DNA of 63,665 nucleotides, taken from the NCBI RefSeq assembly GCF_021602025.1, contig NZ_BQHW01000029.1:1-63665 (forward strand). Direction: 5' to 3'. Of the stretch, positions 45,801 through 55,424 are shown piece after piece. Each line of letters opens with the position of its first letter. The first letter of the stretch is position 1. Both the position numbers and the translations under genes were made by a program. Source of the DNA: Pseudomonas ceruminis. GTDB taxonomy: Bacteria > Pseudomonadota > Gammaproteobacteria > Pseudomonadales > Pseudomonadaceae. Under the pieces are notes generated by a model. That model made no database searches, was not told where the DNA came from, and worked only from the letters and a program-made list of their open reading frames with translations.

Positions 45801-47708
45801 ATGTTCTACCTGCCTTTGCCCAGCGACCAGGCCGACCGCCTGGCGAGCACGGCCACTGATTTTTTCCAGACCGCCAGTGTGCTCGAAGCCGCCGCCGTGT
45901 TGTTCGTGCAAAACCTGCCGCGCCAACCGGCCAGCGTGTCGGCTGACGTGCAGGAGCGCCGCTTTGCCGAGATCGTACGCATCGCCAACCAAGTCGACGC
46001 TGCCGCGCCAGGCCGTTTCCAAGGCCAGGTGGCGCAGCATTTCGACCGCGAGGCATTCGCCATGGGGCTGGGTATGCTCGGGGAGAACGGCGTGGGCTTG
46101 CCATCGGCCGAGGTCGATTACCCGACGGATGAATTTCTGGACGCCGAAGGCCAGTGGAACTTCCAGTTCGCCGACAGCTACCGCCAGCGGGTGACCCCGT
46201 TGCACCCGGTCTACCTGCCGTCCCTGGCCAGCGACCTGATGCTCAGCGACCAGCAGAACCGCCTGCTGCGCGAGTTTCTTTGCGGGGGCGACGAATCGGT
46301 GGCGGTGCAGGGCTTCGCCGGCACTGGCAAGACATTCCTCATCCACCAGTTCGCGCGGTTGCTCGAGCCCCATCGCACCTTGCTGCTGGCCCTCACCGAA
46401 GGCCAGCTCAGGGCGCTGCAGGCGCGGGTCAAGGATGCTGCGGCCTACACCGCAATGACCTTCGGCCAGTTGGCCGACGAAATCCTCAACCGCGACCTCA
46501 CCAGCAACGGCTGGCGCCTGCGTGACCCGTACCGGACCAAGCTTTCGTGGCGCCCACAGGAAGCGCAGGTGGTGCGATGGCTGGCCATTCCTGACATTGG
46601 CCCCTTGGCGGCCCGCGATGTGGTCGCCCTGTGCATCAAGGCCGTGCGCAGTTTCTGTCGCAGCGGCGACAGCCAGGTGCAACTGCATCATTTGCCCTGG
46701 GCCGGCCCCGGTACCTCACCGTTGGACCAGGAGGTGCTGCTGGAAAAGGCGCGCTTGTACTGGCAAGAGCTGATTCGCCCTTCATCGCGTGAGGTTCAAC
46801 TGCCGGTACGCGATTACCACCGGGTCAAACTGTTGTCGCTGACCGCCGAGGCCATCGACAACCGCTACACCCATATCATCGTCGACGAGGCGCACGAGCT
46901 CTCCGCACCGATGCTCGCGGTGCTCGACCGCAGCCCGCAATCGGTCATTGCGCTGGGCGACGAGTTGCAGAACCTCGATGGCCTGAGCCCGCACCATGGC
47001 AGCTTCATCCGCCAGCGCTACATCGACCATTCGTTGCGCGCCGGGCCAGCCATGGACAGCGTGCTCAACCCACTGATCCAGGCCCACCCCGCAGCCATCC
47101 AGGCAGCATTCAGCGGCAGCGCCGAGCACTACACACGGGTCAGCTTCTTCGACACGGTCACCGTGCCCCAGCAACCGACGGCATTGATCGTCGATGACGA
47201 GTGGGGCTTGTTTGGCTGGTTCCAGCGCCTGACTCACCAGGGGGTGCCGTTCGTGTTGCTGAAAAGTGCGCGCAAGGACTTCGAGCTGTTCGTCGAGGAC
47301 TGCATCGAGCTGTATCGCCATGGAACCCGGCCGCGCCACCCTATGCTGTTCCGGTACGCCAGCTGGCAGGCATTGGAGCAGGACAAAGGCGACGACAAGG
47401 CATTCGTGGCGGTGGCCAACATGCTGCGCAAGGGCTATACCCCGGAGCACTTCGCCAAGGCCAAGAGCCGCTATCGCTGGGACAAGGCGCCGAAACTGTT
47501 CCTGGGCCGGGTGCGCGATGTGAAGAACATGGAGTTCGCCCGGGTGATGGTGTCGCCAGAACTGATGGTTGCGCCTGCAGCGGCGGGCAATCGCAATGAG
47601 CGGGCGCGCCTGCTGGCGGGGTTGTATACCGCCTGTTCACGGGCGCGGCACGAGTTGATCGTGCCGGGGGGGATGCTGGACTGGGTCAAGGACCAGGTTC
47701 GCGATTGA
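45801..47708 (+). CDS. superfamily I helicase-like ATPase
   Basis: The 635-residue protein has Walker A GFAGTGKT (170-177), Walker B IIVDEAHEL (about 355) and motif III-like ALGDELQNLDG. Near the end, LYTACSRARHELIV resembles motif VI of UvrD/Rep-like helicases. The first 165 residues are of unknown fold. Motif IV/V are hard to see, so strand-unwinding is uncertain. It reads alone, 68 bases after the AraC gene, and no nuclease or partner gene adjoins it, so a defence role is not supported by context. GAGG lies 6 bases before the ATG. Confidence 0.82.
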   Translation: MFYLPLPSDQADRLASTATDFFQTASVLEAAAVLFVQNLPRQPASVSADVQERRFAEIVRIANQVDAAAPGRFQGQVAQHFDREAFAMGLGMLGENGVGLPSAEVDYPTDEFLDAEGQWNFQFADSYRQRVTPLHPVYLPSLASDLMLSDQQNRLLREFLCGGDESVAVQGFAGTGKTFLIHQFARLLEPHRTLLLALTEGQLRALQARVKDAAAYTAMTFGQLADEILNRDLTSNGWRLRDPYRTKLSWRPQEAQVVRWLAIPDIGPLAARDVVALCIKAVRSFCRSGDSQVQLHHLPWAGPGTSPLDQEVLLEKARLYWQELIRPSSREVQLPVRDYHRVKLLSLTAEAIDNRYTHIIVDEAHELSAPMLAVLDRSPQSVIALGDELQNLDGLSPHHGSFIRQRYIDHSLRAGPAMDSVLNPLIQAHPAAIQAAFSGSAEHYTRVSFFDTVTVPQQPTALIVDDEWGLFGWFQRLTHQGVPFVLLKSARKDFELFVEDCIELYRHGTRPRHPMLFRYASWQALEQDKGDDKAFVAVANMLRKGYTPEHFAKAKSRYRWDKAPKLFLGRVRDVKNMEFARVMVSPELMVAPAAAGNRNERARLLAGLYTACSRARHELIVPGGMLDWVKDQVRD

Positions 47709-47716
47709 GCTGAGCG

Positions 47717-47733
47717 GGGCCGCTGGGCGGCCC
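47717..47733. terminator. bidirectional hairpin between convergent genes
   Basis: GGGCCGC (47717-47723) and GCGGCCC (47727-47733) form a perfect 7-bp stem with a TGG loop between the convergent helicase-like and sad genes. There is no T-run on either side. Confidence 0.55.
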
Positions 47734-47766
47734 ATGGCCGGCAAGCGCAGCAGCCCCTTCAGTACA

Positions 47767-49152
47767 TCAGTTACGGTCCAGCCACACGGTCTGGGCGTTG
47801 GTGAACTCGCGCACCCCAAAGTGCGACAGCTCGCGGCCGAAACCGCTCTTCTTCACTCCACCAAATGCCACACGGGGGTCGGAAGCGCAGTAGCCGTTGA
47901 TGAACACGCCACCGGTATCCAGCGCCGCCGTCATGCGCTCGGCCAAGGCATAGTCGGCGGTGTAGATGGTCGACGCCAGGCCAAACTCGCTGTCGTTGGC
48001 CAGCTCCACGGCGTGGTCGGCATCCCGGGCGGTGATGATCGCGGCTACCGGCCCGAACAGCTCCTGCTTGAACGCGGTCATCTCCGGAGTCACGTTGGCG
48101 AACACGGTAGGTGCGTAGAAGTTACCCACGCCCTCGATCTTGTTGCCGCCGAGCAGCAGGGTGGCACCTTCGGCGAGGGTCGCCTGGACCTGACCATCGA
48201 GCTCGTCACGCAGGTCGTAGCGGGCCATAGGGCCGATGTAGGTGTCGTCCTCCAGCGGGTTGCCGATTTTCAGCTGACGCGTGGCTTCGACGAACTTGTG
48301 CGTGAACGCCTCGGCGATGCTTTGCTCGACGATCAGGCGCTTGGCGGCGGCGCAGACCTGCCCGGTGTTCTGGTACCGGCCAATCACTGCGGCCTTGACC
48401 GCGGCATCCAGGTCGGCGTCAGCCAGTACGATGAACGGGTCGGAACCGCCCAGCTCGAGCACGCATTTTTTCAATGCAGCACCGGCCTGGGCCCCGATGG
48501 CCATGCCAGCGCGCACGCTGCCGGTGAGGGTCACCGCGGCGATGCGTGGGTCATTGATGGCGCGGGTAACCCCTTCAGGGGTCACGTTGAGCACCTCGAA
48601 CACGCCTTCCGGCACGCCGGCATCCTTGAACAATTCACCCAGCAGGTAAGCGCTGCCCATCACGTTCGGGGCGTGCTTGAGCACGTAGGTGTTGCCGGCC
48701 AGGATCGCCGGTACCGCGCCGCGCAGCACCTGCCAGATCGGGAAGTTCCAGGGCATCACCGCCAGGATCGGGCCCAACGGGCGGTATTCGATACGGGCTT
48801 TTTCCACCTGGGTCGGCTCAGGGGCGAGCATGGCGGGGCCGTGCTCAGCGTACCAGCGGCACAGGCCCACGCACTTGCTCACTTCACCGCGAGCCTGGCT
48901 GACCGGCTTGCCGATTTCGTGGCTGATCATCTGGGCAAAGGCTTCGGCCTTGGCTTCCAGGGCGCTGGCCAGGGCGAGCAGGTATTCGCTGCGCTGACCC
49001 AGCGACACCTGGCGCCACTGCCGGTAGCCAAGCTTGGCGCGTTGCAATGCCGCTTCCAGTGCAGCATCGGTGTCATAGGGGTAGCTGCCGATCTGTTCGC
49101 CGCTGAAGGGGTCAACGGAAATGGCGTGGGTCAGGCTGCTGATCTCGCTCAT
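47767..49152 (-). CDS. sad: NAD(P)+-dependent succinate semialdehyde dehydrogenase (Sad/YneI type)
   Basis: The 461-residue aldehyde dehydrogenase has MPWNFPIWQ, ELGGSDPFIV with the general-base glutamate, and NTGQVCAAAKR with the catalytic cysteine. Length and motifs fit the Sad/GabD1 group, which oxidises succinate semialdehyde to succinate, the last step of putrescine and GABA degradation. The divergent LysR gene resembles PtrR (YneJ), which controls sad in E. coli. With the PuuA/PuuB-like operon nearby this makes a near-complete amine pathway. Precise cofactor is uncertain. Confidence 0.92.
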   Translation of the reverse strand: MSEISSLTHAISVDPFSGEQIGSYPYDTDAALEAALQRAKLGYRQWRQVSLGQRSEYLLALASALEAKAEAFAQMISHEIGKPVSQARGEVSKCVGLCRWYAEHGPAMLAPEPTQVEKARIEYRPLGPILAVMPWNFPIWQVLRGAVPAILAGNTYVLKHAPNVMGSAYLLGELFKDAGVPEGVFEVLNVTPEGVTRAINDPRIAAVTLTGSVRAGMAIGAQAGAALKKCVLELGGSDPFIVLADADLDAAVKAAVIGRYQNTGQVCAAAKRLIVEQSIAEAFTHKFVEATRQLKIGNPLEDDTYIGPMARYDLRDELDGQVQATLAEGATLLLGGNKIEGVGNFYAPTVFANVTPEMTAFKQELFGPVAAIITARDADHAVELANDSEFGLASTIYTADYALAERMTAALDTGGVFINGYCASDPRVAFGGVKKSGFGRELSHFGVREFTNAQTVWLDRN

Positions 49153-49257
49153 GGCGGGGCACTCGTTGTTGTTAATCAGTGAGGCCAGACTAGTGGGCTA
49201 TGGCTTTAATGAAAACTGAATAATAATGAGCGAAACATTCACGTTTGGAGAATGACT

Positions 49258-50124
49258 GTGGACCTGGTGCAACTGGAAATCTTCAAGGCCGTGGCAGAGC
49301 AGGGCAGTATCAGCGCCGCGGCCCAGCACATCCATCGAGTGCCCTCGAACCTGACCACACGCATCAAGCAGTTGGAAGAGGACCTGGGCGTCGAGCTGTT
49401 CATCCGAGAGAAGAGCCGGCTGCGCCTGTCCCCGGCGGGCTGGAATTTCCTTGAATATACCCGGCGCATTTTGGACCTGGTCCACGAAGCGCGGCTGACC
49501 GTGGCCGGTGAAGATCCCCAAGGCACCTTCGCCCTCGGTTCGCTGGAGAGCACGGCGGCGGTACGCATCCCCGCGTTGCTGGCCGCCTACAACCAGCGCT
49601 ACCCCAAGGTTGACCTCGACCTGTCCACCGGGCCTTCGGGGACCATGCTCGAAGGCGTGCTGTCCGGGCGCCTGGTGGCGGCCTTCGTCGATGGTCCGGT
49701 GCTGCACCCCACCCTCGAAGGCATACCGGTATTCGAAGAGGAAATGGTCATCATCTCGCCGCTCAACCATGCGCCGGTGGGCCGTGCCCAGGACGTCAAC
49801 GGCGCGAGCATCTATGCCTTCCGCGCCAACTGTTCGTACCGTCATCATTTCGAGAACTGGTTCGTCCAGGACCAGGCCGTGCCGGGCAAGATCCACGAAA
49901 TGGAGTCGTACCACGGGATGTTGGCGTGCGTCAGCGCCGGTGCCGGCCTGGCGATGTTGCCGCGCAGCATGCTCGACAACATGCCCGGCTGCAGCACCGT
50001 CAGCGCCTGGCCGATGTCAGAGGATTTTCGCTACCTCAAGACCTGGCTGGTGTGGCGCCGCGGCACCGTGTCGCGCAGCCTGAGCATGTTCGTGAAATTG
50101 CTCGAAGAGCGGCGCGCGGCCTGA
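49258..50124 (+). CDS. LysR-family regulator, PtrR-like, divergent from sad
   Basis: The 288-residue protein begins [20 protein letters not shown], the LysR winged helix, with [21 protein letters not shown] as recognition region. The start is probably the GTG at 49258: GGAG sits 7 bases upstream, whereas the ATG at 49252 is only a base or two from it. The 105-base gap to sad is AT-rich and should hold the shared operator. E. coli pairs the same two gene types (sad with ptrR), which supports the assignment. Confidence 0.9.
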   Translation: MDLVQLEIFKAVAEQGSISAAAQHIHRVPSNLTTRIKQLEEDLGVELFIREKSRLRLSPAGWNFLEYTRRILDLVHEARLTVAGEDPQGTFALGSLESTAAVRIPALLAAYNQRYPKVDLDLSTGPSGTMLEGVLSGRLVAAFVDGPVLHPTLEGIPVFEEEMVIISPLNHAPVGRAQDVNGASIYAFRANCSYRHHFENWFVQDQAVPGKIHEMESYHGMLACVSAGAGLAMLPRSMLDNMPGCSTVSAWPMSEDFRYLKTWLVWRRGTVSRSLSMFVKLLEERRAA

Positions 50125-50185
50125 ACCTGCCCTGTGCCAGGGCATCCAATGTCAGGTAAGCCATCTCCATAAGGAGGAGCTGACC

Positions 50186-50629
50186 ATGCGTAATCATCAC
50201 TATGCCTTGGGCGCGACGCTGTTGCTCGCGCTGGCATTACCGTGGACCCTCGCCGCCGCGGCCGACCTTAATGCACCCATCGACATGCAGGCCGTGCAAC
50301 TGCAGCCCCAGGAACAGAACGGCATCCGCTACCTGCAAGGGGGGATTGGCCAGGATGAGGCCAATGCCCTGCGCAAGACTGCGGGCTATGACCTGCACGT
50401 CGAACTGTCAACCGGGCCGGAAGGTAAGTTCCAGAGCGGCGCATCGGTGGACATTCAGAGCGCGCACGGCAAATCGGTGCTCAGCCTGCAGGATGTCGGC
50501 CCGTTGCTTTACGTGCAATTGCCACCGGGCCAGTACACCGTCATTGGCCAGGCGGACGGTGCCACCGTGCAGCAGCACGTGACGGTGAACGGCAAGGCGC
50601 CTGCCACGGTGAACCTCAACTGGCGTTGA
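50186..50629 (+). CDS. small periplasmic protein of unknown function
   Basis: The 147-residue protein has a signal peptide (about 1-25, ending LAAAA) and a mature part of about 120 residues with no cysteine. The body looks like a beta-sandwich: VELSTGPEGKFQSGASVDIQ, VLSLQDVGPLLYVQLPPGQY, ATVNLNW, a pattern seen in carboxypeptidase-regulatory-like folds. AGGAGGAGC gives a strong ribosome site. Not recognised as a named family. Confidence 0.75.
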   Translation: MRNHHYALGATLLLALALPWTLAAAADLNAPIDMQAVQLQPQEQNGIRYLQGGIGQDEANALRKTAGYDLHVELSTGPEGKFQSGASVDIQSAHGKSVLSLQDVGPLLYVQLPPGQYTVIGQADGATVQQHVTVNGKAPATVNLNWR

Positions 50630-50748
50630 CGGGCATGCCTGGGGGCCCAGCGTTCAGGCAAACCGAGCGCTGGAGCCTCCCACAGGCCAAACCGCGCCAG
50701 CTCACCAGGGGCGATGAAATTAGCCATTAGTGGCAATTCACTTTCAAC

Positions 50749-50777
50749 TTTCTGATTATCTGGACAATAATCAGAAA
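50749..50777. repeat. perfect 11-bp inverted repeat upstream of pagL
   Basis: TTTCTGATTAT (50749-50759) and ATAATCAGAAA (50767-50777) are perfectly complementary around CTGGACA; with one base slipped the match extends to ACTT/AAGT. It is AT-rich within GC-rich DNA and ends about 97 bases before pagL. This looks like an operator for a dimeric regulator rather than a terminator. Confidence 0.75.
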
Positions 50778-50826
50778 AGTATTACCCCGTGTGACCGGCT
50801 GGATGCGTCGGTCAACGTAAAAACAA

Positions 50827-50840
50827 GGGGCCCGAGCCCC
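50827..50840 (+). repeat. GC hairpin in the pagL leader
   Basis: GGGGC (50827-50831) and GCCCC (50836-50840) pair around CCGA, flanked by CAA and CGCTTG. It is 35 bases before the pagL ATG and could influence translation or be a weak terminator for upstream transcription. Confidence 0.45.
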
Positions 50841-50874
50841 CGCTTGCCGTGTTGACCATCAGGAGAAGTCATCA

Positions 50875-51396
50875 ATGAAAACCCGTCTCGCCGCTTCGCT
50901 GGCCGCTGCTGTATTGGCCTTCGCCGGGGCCAACCTGGCCCAGGCCGCACAAGTTTCCGGGGCTGTGGGCGCTACCAGCCAGGGCGACATGACCTACCGC
51001 ATCGGCCTGTCCTTTGACTGGGACAAGAAATGGCTGGAAAGCAGCACCGGTTTCGTGAGTGGCTACTGGGATGCTGGCTATACCTACTGGGAAGGTGGCG
51101 ATTTCAGCGGTGCCCATTCGCTGTCGTTCAGCCCGGTGTTCACCTATGAATTCAGCGGTTTCACCTACACCCCGTACATCGAGGCAGGTATCGGCCTGGC
51201 TGCGTTTTCCAAGACCAAGGTGGGCGACCAGCGTCTGGGCTCTTCGGTCAACTTCGAAGACCGCATCGGTTTCGGCTTGAAACTGCCGGGCGAGCAGAAG
51301 GTCGGCATTCGTGCCATCCACTACTCCAACGCCGGCATCAAGCAGCCCAACGACGGCATCGAGTCGTACTCGCTGTTCTACAGCAAGGGCTTCTGA
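50875..51396 (+). CDS. pagL: lipid A 3-O-deacylase
   Basis: The 173-residue precursor has a signal peptide ending AQAAQ and a small eight-strand barrel. The catalytic motif HYSNAG gives H149 and S151, with E163 in GIESYS, the same precursor numbering as in P. aeruginosa PagL (mature His126, Ser128, Glu140). It removes the 3-linked acyl chain from lipid A in the outer membrane. A regulatory-looking inverted repeat lies upstream. AGGAGAAG is a good ribosome site. Confidence 0.96.
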   Translation: MKTRLAASLAAAVLAFAGANLAQAAQVSGAVGATSQGDMTYRIGLSFDWDKKWLESSTGFVSGYWDAGYTYWEGGDFSGAHSLSFSPVFTYEFSGFTYTPYIEAGIGLAAFSKTKVGDQRLGSSVNFEDRIGFGLKLPGEQKVGIRAIHYSNAGIKQPNDGIESYSLFYSKGF

Positions 51397-51412
51397 CACA
51401 CCGTTGACTACC

Positions 51413-51444
51413 GGCCCCTTCGCGCCGAAGTGCCGCGAGGGGCC
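51413..51444. terminator. bidirectional hairpin after pagL
   Basis: GGCCCCTTCGCG (51413-51424) and CGCGAGGGGCC (51434-51444) form a long stem with one bulge between the convergent pagL and universal stress protein genes. Confidence 0.65.
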
Positions 51445-51463
51445 GTGGGCGGCTGGGCGTCAC

Positions 51464-52354
51464 TCAGCTGACGCCTTTGATCGCCAGCACATTGCACAGC
51501 GGATGTTCCAGCACATGTGCCGTGGTTCCACCCAGGAAGGTCTGCAGGGCATCATGCCGATGGCTGCCCATCACGATCACATCCACCCGGCTATGGCTGA
51601 CGAAGTGGGCAATCGCCCGTATCGCCGGGCCTTCGACGAAATGCCTGCGTTCCAGCGCGATCTGATGGTGGTCACCCAGGCGGTTGAACGCCGTGCGCTG
51701 GGCCGTGCGCACACTACCGCCAAAACCGGGCATGGTCACCGTGCCGGCACCGAAGTCGGCGATGTGGGTCTTGGCGGCATCGCACACGTGCAACAGATGC
51801 AGCTCGGCGTTGCATTGCAGGGCCAAGGCGTGGGCGCTGCAGATCACCTGGTCGTCGAGGTGTTCGCCCGCACCGTGGCAGTTGAGGTCGACCGCCGCCG
51901 CGATCTGCCTTGGCAGCGGCAGGCGGATGTCGCTGACCAGGTGCACGGCCACCGGGCTGTCCTTGAGCAGTTGCCAATCCAGCGGCGTGACCAGCAGGCG
52001 CTTGAGGACCGGCTCATGTTGCACGTCCTTGACCAGAAGGTCGCAGCCCAGGCGTTCGATGCGCTCGATGACGCTGCCCAACGGGTCGCGGGTCAGCAGC
52101 AGTTCGGTGGACACATCCAGGCCGGCATTGCCTAACTGCTCCGCTGCGTCGGCCAGCCATTGACGATTGTCGGCCAGCAGATGCTCACGCTCATGGCCGT
52201 CACTCATCAGGCCGAAGGTGTCGACATCGTCGACGAACACGTTGATATCCAGCAGTGCGCCACTGGACTCTGCCAGTGCCGCCGCGCGCTGCAACGCGGG
52301 CGTGTAGCGCATTTGCGGGCCGAGCATGACGAACAGACGCTTGAACTGGCTCAT
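51464..52354 (-). CDS. tandem universal stress protein (UspE-like)
   Basis: The 296-residue protein contains two UspA domains. The first (about 1-140) has KRLFVMLGPQM and no clear ATP motif. The second (about 150-296) has the ATP-type motif VMGSHRHDALQTFLGGTTAHVLEH (G-2x-G-9x-G(S/T)-like). It resembles UspE and the tandem Usp proteins of Pseudomonas induced by stress or anaerobiosis. It is probably monocistronic, between two terminator regions. Confidence 0.88.
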   Translation of the reverse strand: MSQFKRLFVMLGPQMRYTPALQRAAALAESSGALLDINVFVDDVDTFGLMSDGHEREHLLADNRQWLADAAEQLGNAGLDVSTELLLTRDPLGSVIERIERLGCDLLVKDVQHEPVLKRLLVTPLDWQLLKDSPVAVHLVSDIRLPLPRQIAAAVDLNCHGAGEHLDDQVICSAHALALQCNAELHLLHVCDAAKTHIADFGAGTVTMPGFGGSVRTAQRTAFNRLGDHHQIALERRHFVEGPAIRAIAHFVSHSRVDVIVMGSHRHDALQTFLGGTTAHVLEHPLCNVLAIKGVS

Positions 52355-52557
52355 CGCACACCTCCACGTGTGGGCAGCCCCCCGGTCAGTGCCAACAGGT
52401 CGCTATGTTGAGTCTAGACCCAGTAACGCCCGGGCAGGCTTTTGCCGCAGTGCCACCGTGCGCTGATCATATCCGGCACTGCGTGTGGGCCGGCGCCCAC
52501 GGTCGAGTGGGTTGTCAGGTATGATGCCGGCCCCATCATTTGCCCGAGGCTTGGCCC

Positions 52558-53349
52558 ATGACCCTGAATGCTGAACAGATTGGTGAATTTCGCGCGTTTG
52601 CCGAGCAGTTGGCCGATGCCGCGGCGGCGGCGATCCAGCCGTATTTTCGCGCCAGCCTGGACGTCGAGGACAAGGGCGGGCGCCTGTACGACCCGGTAAC
52701 CGTGGCCGACAAAGCCGCCGAAGAGGCGATGCGCGCATTGATCCAGGCTCGGTACCCAGAGCACGGCATCCTGGGGGAGGAGCAGGGCGTTGCACTTGGC
52801 ACTAGCCCGCTGACCTGGGTATTGGACCCGATCGACGGCACTCGCGCCTTTATCACGGGGTTGCCACTGTGGGGTACCTTGATTGCCCTGAACGATGGCT
52901 CGCGCCCGGTGCTGGGGGTGATGAACCAGCCCTTCACTGGCGAGCGCTTCGTCGGTACGCCCGAAGGTGCCTGGCGCAGCGGCACCGCGTTGAAAACACG
53001 GGCCTGCGCGGACCTGGCTGCGGCCACACTGATGTGCACCACTCCCGACATGTTCGACACCCCGCAGCGCAAGGCAGCCTTCGAAGCCGTTGCCGGCAAG
53101 GCGCGGTTGATGCGCTACGGCGGCGACTGCTACGCCTATTGCATGCTGGCGTCAGGGTTTGTCGATGTGATTGTCGAGGCCAGCCTGCAGGCGTATGACG
53201 TGCAGGCGCTGATGCCGATCATTGAAGGGGCGGGTGGGGTGATGACCGCCTGGGATGGCAGCTCGGCGCAGAACGGTGGGTGTGTGGTGGCTTGCGGGGA
53301 CCCGGCGTTGCATGCACAGGTGGTGCAGATGCTGCAACACGCCATGTGA
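52558..53349 (+). CDS. hisN: histidinol-phosphatase of the inositol monophosphatase family
   Basis: The 263-residue protein has the metal-binding motifs GILGEEQG and WVLDPIDGTRAFITG of the lithium-sensitive phosphatase family, and ASLQAYDVQALMPIIEGAGG at the second site. In pseudomonads this branch hydrolyses histidinol phosphate in histidine synthesis. It might instead act on inositol or other sugar phosphates, which the sequence alone does not exclude. GAGG is 8 bases before the ATG at 52558. Confidence 0.88.
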   Translation: MTLNAEQIGEFRAFAEQLADAAAAAIQPYFRASLDVEDKGGRLYDPVTVADKAAEEAMRALIQARYPEHGILGEEQGVALGTSPLTWVLDPIDGTRAFITGLPLWGTLIALNDGSRPVLGVMNQPFTGERFVGTPEGAWRSGTALKTRACADLAAATLMCTTPDMFDTPQRKAAFEAVAGKARLMRYGGDCYAYCMLASGFVDVIVEASLQAYDVQALMPIIEGAGGVMTAWDGSSAQNGGCVVACGDPALHAQVVQMLQHAM

Positions 53350-53478
53350 CGGTGGGTTGCAGGCACTGGCGCTTGCGCGGCTTACGCCGCCCCATCGCAC
53401 TTTTTCGCATTTGCGGGCTCTATGCTTGGCCAGGCTGCGCCGATCCCCAGCGCGGCCGCCGACTTCGACCCGGTGCCG

Positions 53479-54210
53479 ATGGTTGCAAGCAAAATTGAAA
53501 TCCTCCCACGCCTGCTGCTGGCAGGTACGTTGATTTGCCTGGGGGCCTGTACCCAGCAACAGGGCCGCGACATCGTCAGCCAGTTCGGCGACGGCAAGCC
53601 CAGCGAGCTGTTCCAGACCAGCGTCGACCGCATGGCGACCCTGGCCATGCGCGACAACCTGCAGAGCTTGTACCTGCTGATGAACAAGCTGTACCTGCGC
53701 AACCCTAACCAGTGGAAGATGTCCGGCTACCTCGATGCGGCCACGGCCGAGCGGCAGATCAGGCTGGCCATCGAACAGCGCCAACCGCTCCCTCAGCTAG
53801 GCAACCGCCGCGACCTGGCTGCCTTGAGTTATGCCTTGAGCCCGGCGTTTCGGGGGGACCGGGTCGGTGCCTTCATCTATGCCATCGGCAGCATGCTGAT
53901 CACCGCGCATGGGGGGCGTAGCGAGTTTTACATGACCGATACCCTCGACCCGTTGTTCATCAACAACGCCGCACGCAACATCGAGAAGGCCACCTGGATG
54001 TTGAGCCAGCGCCAGGATGCCAATGGCGTGTTGCTGCTGTTCTCCAACGAGATCTCGGAACAGGCCAGCAACCTGAGTTTTGCGGTGGAGTTCGGCAAGA
54101 TCGTGGCGCGCCTGGACCTGCTGGCGGAGCTGCTGGATGAGCGCTACCGGCGCATCGGGTTGAACTATGCGCAAAGCCTGTTGCTGATGAACTTCTTGCC
54201 GGTGCAATAA
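53479..54210 (+). CDS. putative lipoprotein of unknown function
   Basis: The start is taken at the ATG at 53479, giving a signal peptide with lipobox CLGAC; an upstream ATG at 53422 would bury it. The mature protein is helical with QSLYLLMNKLYLRNP, GAFIYAIGSML and LFINNAARNIEKATWML. It was not recognised. It has no visible ribosome site and is convergent with the alpha/beta hydrolase, leaving a 6-base gap. Confidence 0.75.
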   Translation: MVASKIEILPRLLLAGTLICLGACTQQQGRDIVSQFGDGKPSELFQTSVDRMATLAMRDNLQSLYLLMNKLYLRNPNQWKMSGYLDAATAERQIRLAIEQRQPLPQLGNRRDLAALSYALSPAFRGDRVGAFIYAIGSMLITAHGGRSEFYMTDTLDPLFINNAARNIEKATWMLSQRQDANGVLLLFSNEISEQASNLSFAVEFGKIVARLDLLAELLDERYRRIGLNYAQSLLLMNFLPVQ

Positions 54211-54216
54211 GAACGC

Positions 54217-55101
54217 TCAGAGCAACCCTTCAATCGCCTGCCGGTAACGTTGGCCTGCCAGGCTCATGCTGTTGTTATGGGTGGCCCCTGGCACCAACAG
54301 CAGGGTCTTGGGCTGCTGAGCGGCCTCGAACAGCTGCTGGCTGAAACGGGCCGGCACGAAACGGTCGTCCAGGCCGTGTACCAGCAGCAGTGGCAGGCCC
54401 ACGTCCTTGATTTTGTCCAGCGAGTCGAACTTCTGCGACAGCAGCCAGCGCACCGGTAGCGTGGTGTCGGCGACTGCGGCGGCGACATCGCCCAGCGAGG
54501 TGAAGGTTGATTCGAGAATCAAGCCCCGGGCCGGTGCGCCATGGCCGTCCTGTTGCGCCTGGCGCGCCAGCTCCGTGGCCAACTCGACTGCCACTGCGCC
54601 GCCCAGTGAATGGCCAAAGATCAGGCGCTTGTTGGCGTTCGGCTGCAGTTGGGCGAAGCGCTCCCAGGCAATACGCGCGTCTTCGTAGACTGTGGCCTCG
54701 GATGGCAGGTCACCGCGGCTTTGGCCGAAGCCACGGTAATCCACGGCCAGCACCGAATAGCCCATCGCGTGCAGTTGCTGGATGCGGAACAGTTGGCCGG
54801 TGAGGTTCCAGCGTACGCCGTGCAGGTAGAGGATGGCGGGGGCGTCGGCGCGTTTGGCCGGCCACCACCAGGCATGCAGGCTCTGGTTTTCGGTGAAAGT
54901 GCGTGGGCGCAGGTCAAGTTCCTGCACGTCACTGGGCAGGCCGTGGAACCAGCTCGCCTGGCCAGGTTCGATGCGAAACACCAGCTCGCGCTCCTTGTGC
55001 TGCAGCACGGCGCAACCGGCGGGGAGGCCGATGATCAGCAGGGTAGCGCACAGCCAGGTGAGCCAGCGGCGACGAAGGTGAGAGAGCAGAAGGGTTGGCA
55101 T
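54217..55101 (-). CDS. alpha/beta hydrolase, membrane-anchored
   Basis: The 294-residue protein has an N-terminal basic/hydrophobic anchor (1-28), YLHGVRWN near the oxyanion region, AVDYRGFGQSRG, the nucleophile elbow GHSLGG, VHGLDDRFVP with the acidic residue and ATHNNS with the histidine. It is an esterase- or thioesterase-like hydrolase similar to BEM46/YqiA-type proteins. LPAGC in the anchor is a weak lipobox. The substrate is unknown. Confidence 0.85.
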   Translation of the reverse strand: MPTLLLSHLRRRWLTWLCATLLIIGLPAGCAVLQHKERELVFRIEPGQASWFHGLPSDVQELDLRPRTFTENQSLHAWWWPAKRADAPAILYLHGVRWNLTGQLFRIQQLHAMGYSVLAVDYRGFGQSRGDLPSEATVYEDARIAWERFAQLQPNANKRLIFGHSLGGAVAVELATELARQAQQDGHGAPARGLILESTFTSLGDVAAAVADTTLPVRWLLSQKFDSLDKIKDVGLPLLLVHGLDDRFVPARFSQQLFEAAQQPKTLLLVPGATHNNSMSLAGQRYRQAIEGLL

Positions 55102-55424
55102 GCGGCTTTTTTAGCAGATGTGCTGGCCTTGATGTCGGAAATATTACCGAACGGAGCAAGTGCTTGATTGCAAGCTGTTTCCAGGCGGTGTCCGGTAATC
55201 GCGCAGCGGGCGAAGGGCGGGCGTCCGTTATCCGCCCACCCAATCCCAACATCTCATTGCCCAACCCCCACCTTTTGCTTAGTGTGTCATCCAGCCACCG
55301 GTGGTCAGTTGCCCCCAGAAACCCGACCCCGGGCTCGTAGAATGACCGTGAACGACCGCGACCACGGGCCTTGGCCAGTAGGAAGCGGCGCCCAGAACAA
55401 TAACGATGCCGAGTGCCTTTGCCT
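55102..55424. other. intergenic region upstream of the BenR-like gene
   Basis: About 320 bases between the divergent hydrolase and regulator genes. No gene supported. Both promoters should lie here, but no convincing hexamers or operators were found. Confidence 0.5.

Noticed and set aside
45801-47708. Helicase-like gene as a defence system
   Set aside because: No nuclease, methylase, toxin or phage-defence partner is adjacent, and the neighbours are metabolic genes.
47734-49182. Plus-strand frame opposite sad
   Set aside because: Mirror frame of an aldehyde dehydrogenase with both catalytic residues.
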